From assembly GCF_016583985.1 (NCBI RefSeq), contig NZ_NRSD01000001.1, positions 434,001 through 498,000 on the forward strand: DNA of 64,000 nucleotides. Reading direction: 5' to 3'. A program made the translations under genes and the position numbers. The notes beneath the pieces are model-generated. The model ran no database searches and was not told where the DNA came from. It saw only the letters and a program-made list of their open reading frames with translations. Shown here in pieces: positions 1 through 8,387 of this stretch. Origin of the DNA: Thiocapsa imhoffii. Its GTDB lineage: Bacteria; Pseudomonadota; Gammaproteobacteria; Chromatiales; Chromatiaceae. Each line of letters starts with the position of its first letter. The first letter of the stretch is position 1.

Positions 1-1020
1 AAAAAGGGCGCGCGCCCCAAGGCCCGACCGCGTACGGACGGGCAGCCGCCCCGGGTCAACATCATCGGTCCCATGTATGGCACCTTTAATATGCCGTCGG
101 ATCTGGCTGAGATCAGACGCTTGGTGGAGGGGATCGGCGCTTGCGTCAATCAGGTGTTTCCGCTTGGCAGCCATCTAGACCGGGTGCCCGAGCTGGTCGA
201 TGCCGATGTGAACATTTGTCTGTATCGCGAGTTCGGCCGCAGTCTCTGCGAGGCGCTTGAGAAACCCTTCCTCCAGGCTCCCATTGGTCTGCATAGCACA
301 ACGAAGTTCCTGCGCGCGCTTGGCGAACTGCTCGGGCTCGACCCCGAACCCTTCATTGAGCGCGAAAAACACACCACCATCAAACCGATTTGGGATCTCT
401 GGCGGTCGGTGACCCAGGACTTCTTCGGCACGGCGAGCTTCGGTGTCGTCGCCACCGAGACCTATGTGCGCGGACTGCGGCATTTTCTCGAAGACGAGCT
501 CGGCATGCCCTGCCACTTCGCCTTCTCGCGCCAGGCGGGCGTGAAACCGGACAATGATCAGGTCCGGGACGCCGTGCAAACCAAGACGCCCTTGATCGTC
601 TTCGGCAGTTACAACGAGCGCATGTACCTGTCGGAAATCGCTGCCCGCGCAACCTATATCCCGGCATCCTTTCCCGGGACAGTGATCCGGCGGCATACGG
701 GGACGCCTTTCATGGGTTACGCGGGGGCGACTTATCTGATCCAGGAGGTCTGCAATGCCCTCTTCGATGCGCTCTTCCACATCATTCCACTCGGCACCGA
801 TCTCGATAAGGTCGATGCAACGCCGGCGCGCTTCCATCGTGAGCTGCCATGGGATGATGACGCGCTTGCCGAGTTTGACCGAGTCGTCGAGGGCCAGCCG
901 GTGCTGGTGCGGATCTCTGCGGCGAAACAACTGCGTGATGCCGCCGAGCGCGCCGCGCGTCATGACGGTGCTGCGCGGGTGCATCTGGCGCACGTGCGCG
1001 ATCAGCGTTTGACCCCCTGA
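1..1020 (+). CDS. bchZ: Chlorophyllide a reductase subunit Z, C-terminal part
   Basis: The reading frame is open from the first base, so the N-terminus lies outside the window; about 339 residues are visible, against roughly 490 for the family. The segment around '[16 protein letters not shown]' and the nitrogenase-like alternation of helices and glycine turns match BchZ. BchZ is the NB-like subunit of chlorophyllide oxidoreductase (BchXYZ), which reduces the B ring of the macrocycle during bacteriochlorophyll synthesis. Its position directly upstream of puf fits the bchCXYZ-puf order of purple bacteria. The tail after about residue 300 is rich in Ala and Arg and is less conserved. Confidence 0.93.
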   Translation, partial: KKGARPKARPRTDGQPPRVNIIGPMYGTFNMPSDLAEIRRLVEGIGACVNQVFPLGSHLDRVPELVDADVNICLYREFGRSLCEALEKPFLQAPIGLHSTTKFLRALGELLGLDPEPFIEREKHTTIKPIWDLWRSVTQDFFGTASFGVVATETYVRGLRHFLEDELGMPCHFAFSRQAGVKPDNDQVRDAVQTKTPLIVFGSYNERMYLSEIAARATYIPASFPGTVIRRHTGTPFMGYAGATYLIQEVCNALFDALFHIIPLGTDLDKVDATPARFHRELPWDDDALAEFDRVVEGQPVLVRISAAKQLRDAAERAARHDGAARVHLAHVRDQRLTP

Positions 1021-1952
1021 ACCGGCTGGCCCTGCCTCGACGCGGCGAGGGTCCGACGGGCCCTCACCGCGCTCCGCGTGAACGTCGTCTCCCTGCGCGT
1101 TCCACCCGAACGACTGCTCGAACCCGAGTCTCGTCCATCGTCAGTTCGCAATCCGGGCGTCCATCCACCGATCGGCCGTGGGCACGGGCGACCGTCCACC
1201 ACGCCTCATCTGCCGCGCCGGCTCAGCGTCCGCCAGCCGTTGAACCTAGATCCGGCCGTTGAACGGCCATCACCCAGCAGGTGAGTGTCAGATGACCCAG
1301 ATCCTCAGCGCCGTCGAACCCTTGCATGCGGCACGAAGCGGTCAACTGCCGGATCGAGATTGAAACTCTGGGTGTTCCCATCACCCCTCCGTTCCCTGTC
1401 CCAGCCCGCTTGTCCGCTACAGCCCCCGCTAGGGAGCGGCTACCCGACCCTGTTTTAGGCCGAACCCACGTCCGTGACCGCGCAAGATCGCTAGCGCGCA
1501 CGGCCCTGACACCCGTGTTGGACACCACGGACTTGTCCGTGAACAACTCGAGCGCATCTGGCGAGAAAAGATGTGTAAATGTAGATTGACATCTGCGGTA
1601 GTCAAGCTAGACTGACACCTGAATCCAGACAACCCCAAAGGCGTTCATAGCAAGCTCATGGCCCCCGACCTGAACCACAACCGAAGCGACCTGCACGGCA
1701 CCGCACCACTGGTACGGACGTCAAGGCGCGATGCGGTCGAGGGGGAATTGATCAAGGTGTTGCTGGACTGCGCGGTCTTGGCTGCGTCGAAGATGACTTT
1801 AACGTCTCGACATCAGGGGCGATTGAGTCAAGAGGCCGTCACGCTGCAGCAGATGACCTCTCCGCCGTGGCTCATCGAGCCACGGCGAAACCCCCGCCGC
1901 ACGGGGTCGGTGCGGCGTTACTTAGGTTCATCTCCTACTGGAGGATCGATCA
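1021..1952. other. bchZ-pufB intergenic region and puf leader
   Basis: This stretch of about 930 bases has no convincing gene; I found no pufQ-like frame. A strong hairpin follows bchZ at 1041-1071: CGCGG pairs with CCGCG, and GAGGGTCC pairs with GGGCCCTC through one T-G pair. No T run follows it, so it may attenuate or process a bch-puf read-through transcript. Further down are two dyads, GTGT-TGG-ACAC at 1515-1525 and CACGGAC-TT-GTCCGTG at 1526-1541, then the candidate puf promoter. That promoter would give a leader of about 330 bases. Confidence 0.6.
1574..1613 (+). promoter_or_regulatory. Candidate puf promoter with CrtJ/PpsR-type operator
   Basis: A TGT-N12-ACA palindrome at 1574-1591 fits the CrtJ/PpsR redox repressor consensus. 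Its 3' half is part of a perfect TTGACA -35 box at 1586-1591. A plausible -10 box, TAGACT, lies at 1608-1613 after a 16-base spacer. The -35 box also lies in an inverted repeat TTGAC-N10-GTCAA (1586-1605), which could bind a second regulator. Repressor binding here would block RNA polymerase, as known for photosynthesis promoters of Rhodobacter. The assignment is from motifs only. Confidence 0.6.
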
Positions 1953-2096
1953 ATGGCTGAAAACACCAGCATGTCCGGACTGACCGAAGAAGAGGCGAAA
2001 GAGTTTCACGGCATCTTCGTGCAAAGCATGACCACGTTCTTCGGGATCGTGATCGTTGCTCACATCCTGGCGTGGCTGTGGCGCCCCTGGCTGTAA
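1953..2096 (+). CDS. pufB: LH1 light-harvesting beta polypeptide 1
   Basis: This 47-residue protein has the LH1-beta pattern: an acidic N-terminus with '[11 protein letters not shown]', one membrane helix with the bacteriochlorophyll-ligating His in '[11 protein letters not shown]', and the terminal RPWL. It pairs with PufA to form the LH1 ring round the reaction centre in the photosynthetic membrane. ATG 1953 is preceded by a GGAG ribosome site at 1940-1943. It is the first gene of the puf operon and differs from the third beta copy at only four positions. Confidence 0.95.
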   Translation: MAENTSMSGLTEEEAKEFHGIFVQSMTTFFGIVIVAHILAWLWRPWL

Positions 2097-2178
2097 GGGA
2101 TTCCTTGTGAGCGCTGGCGCCCGTCCAGGTGCCGGTCTCAAGGCACTCTAACCCGTACCTCATTCGTGGAGTAAGACT

Positions 2179-2391
2179 ATGTTTTCGACCGAAAGCTTGT
2201 GGAAAATCTGGCTGATCATGGATCCGCGCCGCATCCTGGTCGCCCTGTTCGCCTTCTTGATCGTCCTCGGCTTGGCGATCCACATGATTCTGCTCAGCAC
2301 CGATGACTTCAATTGGCTCGAAGATGGGATTCCGGCCAAGTCCGCAGTCAGCCAGATGCAAGTGACGCCGGTGGTGCCACAACGGCAATAG
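2179..2391 (+). CDS. pufA: LH1 light-harvesting alpha polypeptide 1
   Basis: This 70-residue protein has '[10 protein letters not shown]' at the cytoplasmic face, then a hydrophobic helix with the bacteriochlorophyll-ligating His in 'GLAIHMILL', and 'FNWLEDGIP' after the helix. These are hallmarks of LH1-alpha in Chromatiaceae. The C-terminal extension of about 20 residues ([10 protein letters not shown]...) is longer than in the alpha 2 copy. GGAG upstream of ATG 2179 serves as ribosome site. It follows pufB by 82 bases. Confidence 0.95.
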   Translation: MFSTESLWKIWLIMDPRRILVALFAFLIVLGLAIHMILLSTDDFNWLEDGIPAKSAVSQMQVTPVVPQRQ

Positions 2392-2411
2392 CGTCCTTTT
2401 CGGGGGTGGCA

Positions 2412-2490
2412 GGGGAGGCATGACTTGCTGGTCAGACCCCACCTACCGCCGACAGTGCTAAGAGGAGGCAGCCGGATTGGATGCCTCCCC
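2412..2490 (+). promoter_or_regulatory. pufA-pufL intercistronic hairpins
   Basis: Two alternative stems share one 3' arm. GGGGAGGCAT (2412-2421) is a perfect partner of ATGCCTCCCC (2481-2490), enclosing 59 bases. GGAGGCA (2464-2470) pairs with TGCCTCC (2482-2488), enclosing 11 bases. Hairpins at this site in Rhodobacter protect the upstream pufBA message from 3' decay and so give more LH1 than reaction centre. The same role is inferred here from position. The 3' arm ends four bases before the pufL ribosome site. Confidence 0.6.
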
Positions 2491-2506
2491 AGCAGAGGAT
2501 TTTACG

Positions 2507-3328
2507 ATGGCCATGCTCAGTTTTGAGAAAAAATACCGCGTCCGTGGCGGGACGCTGATCGGGGGAGATCTATTCGACTTCTGGGTGGGGCCGTTCTATG
2601 TCGGCTTCTTCGGCGTCGCTACGTTCTTCTTCGCACTATTAGGAACGCTCCTCATCGTATGGGGCGCCGCTCTTGGCCCGACCTTCAATATCTGGCAGAT
2701 CAATATCGCTCCCCCGGATCTAAGCTACGGCCTTGGGATGGCACCGCTCAGCGAAGGAGGTCTCTGGCAGATCATTACCTTCTGTGCCATCGGTGCATTC
2801 GTCTCATGGGCGCTGCGAGAGGTCGAGATCTGCCGCAAGCTCGGGATTGGCTACCACGTTCCCTTCGCCTTCGCCTTCGCCATTGGCGCCTATCTTACCC
2901 TTGTGGTCATTCGTCCCATTTTGATGGGCGCTTGGGGTCATGGTTTCCCATACGGAATCATGAGCCACCTGGATTGGGTCTCCAACGTCGGCTACCAGTA
3001 CCTGCATTTCCACTATAACCCAGCGCATATGCTGGCGATCACCTTCTTCTTCACGACCTGCTTAGCGCTTGCGATGCATGGCTCCCTGATCCTGCAGGTG
3101 ACGAACCCGAAAAAAGGTGAACCGGTCAAGACCGGTGAGCATGAAAATACCTTCTTCCGGGATCTGATCGGTTACTCCATCGGAGCGCTTGGGATCCATC
3201 GCTTGGGCCTCTTCCTTGCTCTCAGTGCGGTCTTCTGGAGTGCCGTTTGTATTGTGATCAGCGGACCCTTCTGGACGCGCGGTTGGCCAGAATGGTGGAA
3301 CTGGTGGCTTGAGCTTCCGCTCTGGTAG
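2507..3328 (+). CDS. pufL: Photosynthetic reaction centre L subunit
   Basis: This 273-residue protein has five membrane helices and reads '[14 protein letters not shown]' at its start, typical of PufL. His ligands of the special-pair and accessory bacteriochlorophylls and the non-haem iron lie in '[19 protein letters not shown]' and 'GIHRLG'. L binds the active-branch cofactors together with M. ATG 2507 is chosen because AGAGGA lies eight bases upstream and the protein then begins as in the family; the same frame could open at TTG 2477. pufM follows after 15 bases. Confidence 0.97.
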   Translation: MAMLSFEKKYRVRGGTLIGGDLFDFWVGPFYVGFFGVATFFFALLGTLLIVWGAALGPTFNIWQINIAPPDLSYGLGMAPLSEGGLWQIITFCAIGAFVSWALREVEICRKLGIGYHVPFAFAFAIGAYLTLVVIRPILMGAWGHGFPYGIMSHLDWVSNVGYQYLHFHYNPAHMLAITFFFTTCLALAMHGSLILQVTNPKKGEPVKTGEHENTFFRDLIGYSIGALGIHRLGLFLALSAVFWSAVCIVISGPFWTRGWPEWWNWWLELPLW

Positions 3329-3343
3329 GTCTAGGAGACAACA

Positions 3344-4315
3344 ATGGCTGAATATCAGAACATTTTTACCAGCGTGCAGGTGCGCTCACCGGCTTATGCC
3401 GGGACGCCGATGCCGAAAGGCAATCTGCCGCGCCTTGGCAAGCCAATCTTTTCCTACTGGGCAGGGAAGATCGGTGACGCTCAGATTGGTCCTATCTACC
3501 TCGGCTTTACCGGTGTTGCTTCCTTGATCTTTGGTTTCATCGCCATCGAGATCATCGGTTTCAACATGCTGGCCTCCGTGAACTGGAATCCGATTGAATT
3601 CGTGAAACAGTTCTTCTGGCTGGCCCTTGAGCCGCCACCGCCGTCCTATGGCTTGTCGATTCCGCCCTTGACCGATGGCGGTTGGTGGTTGATGGCAGGG
3701 TTCTTCCTAACGGCCTCCATCATCCTGTGGTGGGTTCGCACCTACAAGCGAGCGGCTGATCTCGGTTTGAGCCAGTGGCTATCCTGGGCGTTTGCCTCAG
3801 CGATCTTCTTCTATCTGACTCTGGGCTTCATTCGCCCGGTGATGATGGGGAGTTGGGCGGAGGCGGTTCCCTTCGGGATCTTCCCCCACCTCGATTGGAC
3901 AGCAGCCTTCTCGATCCGGTACGGCAATCTCTACTACAACCCGTTCCATATGCTGTCGATCGCCTTCCTCTATGGCTCAGCCCTGCTGTTTGCCATGCAC
4001 GGCGCGACCATTCTGTCGGTGAGTCGCTTCGGTGGTGATCGCGAGATTGACCAAGTGACGCACCGTGGAACGGCTGCCGAACGTGCCGCGCTCTTCTGGC
4101 GCTGGACGATGGGCTTCAATGCTACGATGGAGTCGATCCATCGCTGGGCTTGGTGGTTTGCGGTCCTCACCGTGATTACCGCTGGGATCGGGATCCTGCT
4201 CACGGGCACGGTCGTCGACAACTGGTATCTCTGGGCTGTGAAGCATGGTGTCGCGCCGGTTTATCCGCTTGATGGCGCAATGGACCCAACGCTGATGCAG
4301 GGGGTAGCACAATGA
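3344..4315 (+). CDS. pufM: Photosynthetic reaction centre M subunit
   Basis: The 323-residue protein starts '[14 protein letters not shown]', as in other PufM proteins. It has five membrane helices, the 'FGIFPHLDW' and 'NPFHMLSI' segments, and 'ESIHRWAWW' carrying an iron-ligating His. It forms the reaction-centre core with PufL and binds the primary quinone. A GGAGA ribosome site precedes ATG 3344. The stop overlaps the start of pufC (ATGA), indicating coupled translation. Confidence 0.97.
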   Translation: MAEYQNIFTSVQVRSPAYAGTPMPKGNLPRLGKPIFSYWAGKIGDAQIGPIYLGFTGVASLIFGFIAIEIIGFNMLASVNWNPIEFVKQFFWLALEPPPPSYGLSIPPLTDGGWWLMAGFFLTASIILWWVRTYKRAADLGLSQWLSWAFASAIFFYLTLGFIRPVMMGSWAEAVPFGIFPHLDWTAAFSIRYGNLYYNPFHMLSIAFLYGSALLFAMHGATILSVSRFGGDREIDQVTHRGTAAERAALFWRWTMGFNATMESIHRWAWWFAVLTVITAGIGILLTGTVVDNWYLWAVKHGVAPVYPLDGAMDPTLMQGVAQ

Positions 4316-5388
4316 ACATGGCTAAGCACAGCTTGATTCCGCTTTCGGCCGTGGTGGCGTCCGTCCTCGTGACGGGCTGTGAAGCGCCTCCGCCCGAGAC
4401 GGTGCAGTTGGGATATCGTGGGCTGGCCATGGAGCATGTGCAGAACCCACGTGATCTCGCTCGGAGCTTCAAGGCAAATCAGCCTCCAGAGGCACTCGAG
4501 CCGGCGGCTCCGGGTGGTCCGATGGTCTCGGATGTCTACGAGAACGTGCAGGTCTTGAGCGATCTATCGGTCGCGGACTTCACCCGTCTCATGGTCGCCG
4601 TGACGCTCTGGGTCTCGCCTGAGGAAGGCTGTAATTACTGCCACGTCCCTGGCAATTTCGCATCCGATGATATCTACACCAAAGTGGTGTCGCGGCGGAT
4701 GTTCGAGATGACGCAACAGGCTAACGCTGAGTGGAAAGATCACGTCGCCGACACGGGTGTCACCTGCTATACCTGCCATCGTGGTAAGCCGGTTCCCGAG
4801 TATGTCTGGGTGACGGATCCAGGTCCGAAGCTGCCGTCTGCCGTGTCTCCAACCGGGCAGAATATCGCGGCGTCATCCGTGGCCTATTCGTCGCTGCCCT
4901 TTGATCCCTTCACACCCTTCCTCGATCAAGCAAACGAGATTCGGGTGATCGGTGATTCGGCGCTACCAAGCGGGAACTTGGCCTCGACAAAACAGGCGGA
5001 ATGGACCTATGGTCTCATGATGCACATGTCCGATGCGCTGGGCGTGAACTGCACCTACTGCCATAACAGCCGTTCATTCTTTGCATGGGATCAGAGTACG
5101 CCGGCACGCACCACGGCCTGGTATGCGATCCGCCACGTGCGCGAGATGAATCAGGAATACATCTGGCCGTTGAACGATGTGTTGCCAGAGACACGGAAAG
5201 GGCCATTGGGCGACCCCTACCGGGTGAGCTGCTCGACCTGTCATCAAGGTGCTTACAAGCCGCTGTACGGTGCGCAAATGCTGAAGGACTACCCGGCTCT
5301 AGCCGGACCGACAGTGGGCGGAGCAATGGAAGACGCCGCGGAGCCGGAGACGGCAGCGGAGCCCGCGGCGCAGCCTGAAGCGCTTTGA
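4312..5388 (+). CDS. pufC: Reaction-centre tetrahaem cytochrome c subunit
   Basis: Four CxxCH haem sites are visible at about residues 107-111 (CNYCH), 151-155 (CYTCH), 246-250 (CTYCH) and 306-310 (CSTCH). The N-terminus is a lipoprotein signal with lipobox LVTGC, so Cys23 would be acylated and anchor the protein on the periplasmic side of the membrane. It donates electrons to the photo-oxidised special pair. The last 25 or so residues are an Ala/Glu/Pro-rich tail. Length (358 residues) is normal for the family. Translation is coupled to pufM by a 4-base overlap. Confidence 0.96.
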   Translation: MNMAKHSLIPLSAVVASVLVTGCEAPPPETVQLGYRGLAMEHVQNPRDLARSFKANQPPEALEPAAPGGPMVSDVYENVQVLSDLSVADFTRLMVAVTLWVSPEEGCNYCHVPGNFASDDIYTKVVSRRMFEMTQQANAEWKDHVADTGVTCYTCHRGKPVPEYVWVTDPGPKLPSAVSPTGQNIAASSVAYSSLPFDPFTPFLDQANEIRVIGDSALPSGNLASTKQAEWTYGLMMHMSDALGVNCTYCHNSRSFFAWDQSTPARTTAWYAIRHVREMNQEYIWPLNDVLPETRKGPLGDPYRVSCSTCHQGAYKPLYGAQMLKDYPALAGPTVGGAMEDAAEPETAAEPAAQPEAL

Positions 5389-5396
5389 CGACACAT

Positions 5397-5458
5397 GACC
5401 AGTTCGCTGGTCCTGGACAGGGAAGCCCAACAAGGGCGCGCCGGATTCCCTCCGGCGC
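5397..5458 (+). promoter_or_regulatory. Tandem hairpins between pufC and second pufB
   Basis: GACCAG-TTCG-CTGGTC (5397-5412) is a perfect 6-bp stem with a stable TTCG loop. GCGCCGGA-TTCCC-TCCGGCGC (5438-5458) is a perfect 8-bp stem. Neither is followed by a T run, so they look like message-stabilising or processing elements rather than a full terminator. They separate the reaction-centre genes from the extra LH1 pairs. Function is inferred from position. Confidence 0.5.
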
Positions 5459-5581
5459 ATAAGATAAGGTTGAGATGTATCAGCAGGCTGTGCACGAGCG
5501 CATGTAGTCGCAGCGATCGGCGGGTGACGGAGCGGGTCGCTCCAACGCGTCAGCACAGGCTTGAGGTGTGAGGAGAAATCG

Positions 5582-5728
5582 ATGACCGACCAGCACGTCA
5601 CGGCGTCCGGACTGAGTGATAACGAGGCACAGGAGTTTCACGGAATCTTCGTCTCGACCTTCGTTGCCTTCACGTCCATCGTGGTTGTCGCGCACATCCT
5701 GGTTTGGTTGTGGCGTCCTTGGCTCTGA
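5582..5728 (+). CDS. pufB: LH1 light-harvesting beta polypeptide 2
   Basis: A 48-residue LH1-beta homologue with '[14 protein letters not shown]', the His-bearing helix '[11 protein letters not shown]' and terminal RPWL. It is the most divergent of the three beta copies in this operon, with a different N-terminus (MTDQHVTAS) and helix entry (VSTFVAFTS). AGGAG precedes ATG 5582. It is expected to mix into the LH1 ring with the other beta chains. It pairs with the short alpha gene that follows. Confidence 0.93.
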   Translation: MTDQHVTASGLSDNEAQEFHGIFVSTFVAFTSIVVVAHILVWLWRPWL

Positions 5729-5810
5729 CCGAGTCCTGGGCGGCGATTGAAGGCCCATCGGGCGTTTGCTGATAGAGCAACACCCATCCGTTCGACACTG
5801 GAGTAATCAC

Positions 5811-5945
5811 ATGCACAAAATTTGGCAGATCTTTGATCCGCGCAGAACGCTGGTTGGCTTGTTCGGGTTCCTGTTCGTGCTCGGGCTGTTGATCCATTTC
5901 ATCCTGCTCAGTAGCCCTGGCTTTAATTGGCTCGGTGGCGTCTGA
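5811..5945 (+). CDS. pufA: LH1 light-harvesting alpha polypeptide 2 (short form)
   Basis: A 44-residue LH1-alpha homologue with '[12 protein letters not shown]', the ligating His in 'GLLIHFILL', and 'FNWL' near the end. It stops four residues after the Trp-Leu of that motif, lacking the 20-30 residue tail of alpha 1 and alpha 3. GGAG lies upstream of ATG 5811. Through residue 34 it differs from alpha 3 at one position only (Gly16 against Ala16). Confidence 0.93.
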   Translation: MHKIWQIFDPRRTLVGLFGFLFVLGLLIHFILLSSPGFNWLGGV

Positions 5946-6075
5946 TCGCAATGAACGCATCGGGGGACGTCTGGCGATCTAGACCAGATCAACGGATGTC
6001 CTGCTCTGGTCCCCGCCGCGGGGAAGATCGCGGTAACGGCCTACGGGCCAACACATGAAAAATGAGGGTATTTCC

Positions 6076-6219
6076 ATGGCTGAAGAGAAAAGCATGTCCG
6101 GGCTGACCGAAGAAGAGGCGAAGGAATTTCATGGTATCTTCGTCCAGAGCATGACTGGATTCTTTGGTGTGGTCATCGTTGCACACATCCTAGCCTGGCT
6201 GTGGCGTCCCTGGCTGTAG
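6076..6219 (+). CDS. pufB: LH1 light-harvesting beta polypeptide 3
   Basis: A 47-residue LH1-beta protein nearly identical to the first copy at 1953-2096; the differences are residues 4, 5, 28 and 32. It keeps '[11 protein letters not shown]' and the His helix '[15 protein letters not shown]'. The near identity points to a recent duplication or gene conversion of the pufB frame. It belongs to the third beta-alpha pair of the operon. Confidence 0.94.
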   Translation: MAEEKSMSGLTEEEAKEFHGIFVQSMTGFFGVVIVAHILAWLWRPWL

Positions 6220-6307
6220 TCGTTGAGGCAAGGTCCTCGTAATGGAATCCGACGGGAGGAGCGCAGAGAATCGCACCGTCCCGTGTCAAGTCTTTAGGAG
6301 ATAACTC

Positions 6308-6511
6308 ATGCATAAAATTTGGCAGATCTTCGATCCGCGCAGGACTCTGGTTGCCTTATTTGGTTTCCTGTTCGTGCTCGGTCTGTTGATCCACTTCATC
6401 CTGTTGAGCACGGCTGACTTCAATTGGCTCTCGGATGGGATTCCTGCTTCTGGTTCCGCTGCCGCGGTGACACCAGCCGCGCAGATGGCGCCCCTGCCCG
6501 CCGGCCGTTAG
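6308..6511 (+). CDS. pufA: LH1 light-harvesting alpha polypeptide 3
   Basis: A 67-residue LH1-alpha protein. The first 34 residues follow the alpha 2 copy, while the segment after the helix ('[10 protein letters not shown]') resembles alpha 1, and an Ala/Pro-rich tail follows. The ligating His is in 'GLLIHFILL'. TTTAGGAGA precedes ATG 6308. It is the last gene of the puf operon; a very stable stem-loop follows. Confidence 0.94.
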   Translation: MHKIWQIFDPRRTLVALFGFLFVLGLLIHFILLSTADFNWLSDGIPASGSAAAVTPAAQMAPLPAGR

Positions 6512-6520
6512 ATAGGCCGC

Positions 6521-6576
6521 GCGTTGTGGTCGTGGGTGTGCGAGGTCAGTCAGTGCCGCACCCGTGACCACAACGC
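6521..6576 (+). terminator. Large stem-loop at the 3' end of the puf operon
   Basis: GCGTTGTGGTC (6521-6531) pairs perfectly with GACCACAACGC (6566-6576). The stem continues through two G-T pairs and GGGTG/CACCC (6534-6538 with 6559-6563), about 18 bp in all. It is followed by TCTC rather than a T run, so it may stop transcription only partly or protect the 3' end of the puf message. It precedes yjbQ and rules out an upstream start for that gene. Confidence 0.6.
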
Positions 6577-6592
6577 TCTCATCACTGAATTC

Positions 6593-7021
6593 ATGTTCAT
6601 TACGCACGATCAACTCATTCTCCAGACGCAGCGTCCGATTGATATCATCGACGTGACGGCGCCGATCCGGACACGTTTCGAGAACTCACGTGTGCTCGAC
6701 GGTCAAGTGTTCTTGTTTTCGCCACACACGACCGCTTTCGTCTGCTTGAATGAAAAGGAAGCGATGCTCCAGCAAGACATGCTCGATTTCCTTGAACGGC
6801 TCGCGCCACCTGAAACGGCCTATCGCCATAACCAGGAGCCCGTCGACGGCCGGCTGAATGCGCACTCACACTTACTCGGACTGTTCATGAATGCCTCGGA
6901 GCGGATCCCGGTGGCCGGAGGACGTTTACTGCTCGGTGCTTGGCAGTCGATTTTCTTTGTCGATCTCGATGGTCCGAGGCCTGAGCGTACCTTACATATC
7001 CAGATCATCGGAGCGCAGTGA
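6593..7021 (+). CDS. YjbQ family protein (UPF0047)
   Basis: This 142-residue protein matches the YjbQ/UPF0047 family by the segments 'FSPHTTAFVCLNE', 'NAHSHLLGLF', and 'GRLLLGAWQSIFFVDLDGP' near the C-terminus. Members are small trimeric enzymes reported to have weak thiamine-phosphate synthase activity; their true role is uncertain. ATG 6593 is chosen because the same frame further upstream lies inside the puf stem-loop. The stop is three bases from the start of the RuBisCO-like gene, so the two are probably co-transcribed. Confidence 0.85.
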   Translation: MFITHDQLILQTQRPIDIIDVTAPIRTRFENSRVLDGQVFLFSPHTTAFVCLNEKEAMLQQDMLDFLERLAPPETAYRHNQEPVDGRLNAHSHLLGLFMNASERIPVAGGRLLLGAWQSIFFVDLDGPRPERTLHIQIIGAQ

Positions 7022-7024
7022 TCC

Positions 7025-8344
7025 ATGCAGACTGCTGATCTTGAAGGATTTTTTGCTCCGATCGAGACCCTTGACCCTGATTCCTATTTGTTGCTCGACT
7101 ATGCCCTCGAATGTCGGGGAAACCCACGTGAGGCATTGGCTCATTTTTGCTCCGAGCAGTCGACGGCGCAGTGGCGACGCGTCGGCGTTGAAGAGGATCT
7201 ACGGGGCGAATTTGGCGCGAAGGTCGTCGATTTCCGGGTCGAGGCGCGGCTCGACGCCTTTAGCTATGGCATCACTGCCCCGGGACAGGGTGAGATTCAT
7301 GCGTGCTCTGTCACCATGGCCCATCCACACCGAAATTTCGGCACACGCATCCCGAATCTATTGAGCGCGGTTTGTGGCGAAGGGACCTTTTTTTCCCCGG
7401 GGATCCCCGTTGTCAAACTGCTCGATATCCGCTTTCCGGATACCTACCTGAAAGGATTTGAAGGACCCCAATTCGGTGTGCCAGGGTTGCGAGAGCGCTT
7501 GAATGCGGATGGGCGCCCGATTTTTTTTGGCGTCATCAAGCCGAATATCGGACTCTCGAGTGACGCAATGGCTGCCCTTGCGCTCGAGGGGTGGTTGGGT
7601 GGTCTGGACTTCGCCAAGGATGACGAGATGCTGTGCGATACGCACTGGTGCCCGCTGGATGAGCGCTCACGCCGGCTGGGTGAGACCGCCCGGGAGGCAA
7701 CGCGGCGCACCGGCCAACCAAAGCTCTATCTCGCTAACATCACCGATGAGTCGTATCGTTTGTCCGAGTTGCATGATCTAGCGGTCGCCAATGGTGCGGG
7801 CGCCCTCATGATCAATGCTCTTCCGACCGGTCTGAGTGCCGTGCGCGCCCTCACCCGGACGACGCAAGTCCCTCTGGTGGCACATTTCCCAATGTTTGCC
7901 GCATTGAGCCGGTTGGAGCGGTTCGGGGTCAGCACGCTGGTGTTGACGAAACTGCAGCGGCTCGCCGGCTTTGATGTCATCATCATGCCGGGATTCGGTG
8001 CGCGGATGTTCACTTCCGATGACGAGGTTCGCCGCAATGCCCTTGCGTGCTTGGAGCCGATGGGTGATCTGCGTCCGAGCTTGCCCGTTCCTGGCGGGAG
8101 TGATTGGGCGGGGACACTGAAATCGGTGTATGACCAGCTCGGCACCTGTGATTTTGGTTTCGTTACAGGGCGGGGTGTCTTCGGTCATCCGCTCGGACCG
8201 CGTGCCGGTGCGATGAGCATTCGTCAAGCGTGGGACGCGATCCGCGCCGAGGTGCCGCTGCAGGTGTTCGCCCGTGATCATCTTGAACTCGCCCATGCGC
8301 TGAGCGCCTTCGGTCAGCCGGCCGATCCATCTGAGTCGGACTGA
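7025..8344 (+). CDS. RuBisCO-like protein (form IV)
   Basis: This 439-residue protein has the RuBisCO large-subunit fold signature. '[10 protein letters not shown]' (192-201) keeps the carbamylated Lys198 and the metal-binding Asp200-Glu201 equivalents. 'KPNIGLS' has Asn174 in place of the second catalytic Lys. The loop-6 Lys region reads '[11 protein letters not shown]', and 'HFPMFAA' replaces the usual His-Arg segment. Loss of these residues marks a form IV protein that does not fix CO2. Characterised relatives act in sulfur salvage on methylthio-sugar phosphates. It is the middle gene of yjbQ-RLP-idi. The exact substrate cannot be read from sequence. Confidence 0.9.
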   Translation: MQTADLEGFFAPIETLDPDSYLLLDYALECRGNPREALAHFCSEQSTAQWRRVGVEEDLRGEFGAKVVDFRVEARLDAFSYGITAPGQGEIHACSVTMAHPHRNFGTRIPNLLSAVCGEGTFFSPGIPVVKLLDIRFPDTYLKGFEGPQFGVPGLRERLNADGRPIFFGVIKPNIGLSSDAMAALALEGWLGGLDFAKDDEMLCDTHWCPLDERSRRLGETAREATRRTGQPKLYLANITDESYRLSELHDLAVANGAGALMINALPTGLSAVRALTRTTQVPLVAHFPMFAALSRLERFGVSTLVLTKLQRLAGFDVIIMPGFGARMFTSDDEVRRNALACLEPMGDLRPSLPVPGGSDWAGTLKSVYDQLGTCDFGFVTGRGVFGHPLGPRAGAMSIRQAWDAIRAEVPLQVFARDHLELAHALSAFGQPADPSESD

Positions 8345-8387
8345 CCCAGAATCTGTTTCTGTCTGACCATTCGATTGGAGAACTGGC

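Noticed and set aside
1747..1754. TTGATCAA as an FNR site upstream of pufB
   Set aside because: The two halves lack the four-base spacer of the TTGAT-N4-ATCAA consensus; it is only a short palindrome.
1021..1952. A pufQ gene between bchZ and pufB
   Set aside because: No frame of the right size with a membrane helix is present.
7025..8344. A functional CO2-fixing RuBisCO large subunit
   Set aside because: Several catalytic residues, including the loop-6 Lys and the second active-site Lys, are replaced, and no small subunit gene is adjacent.
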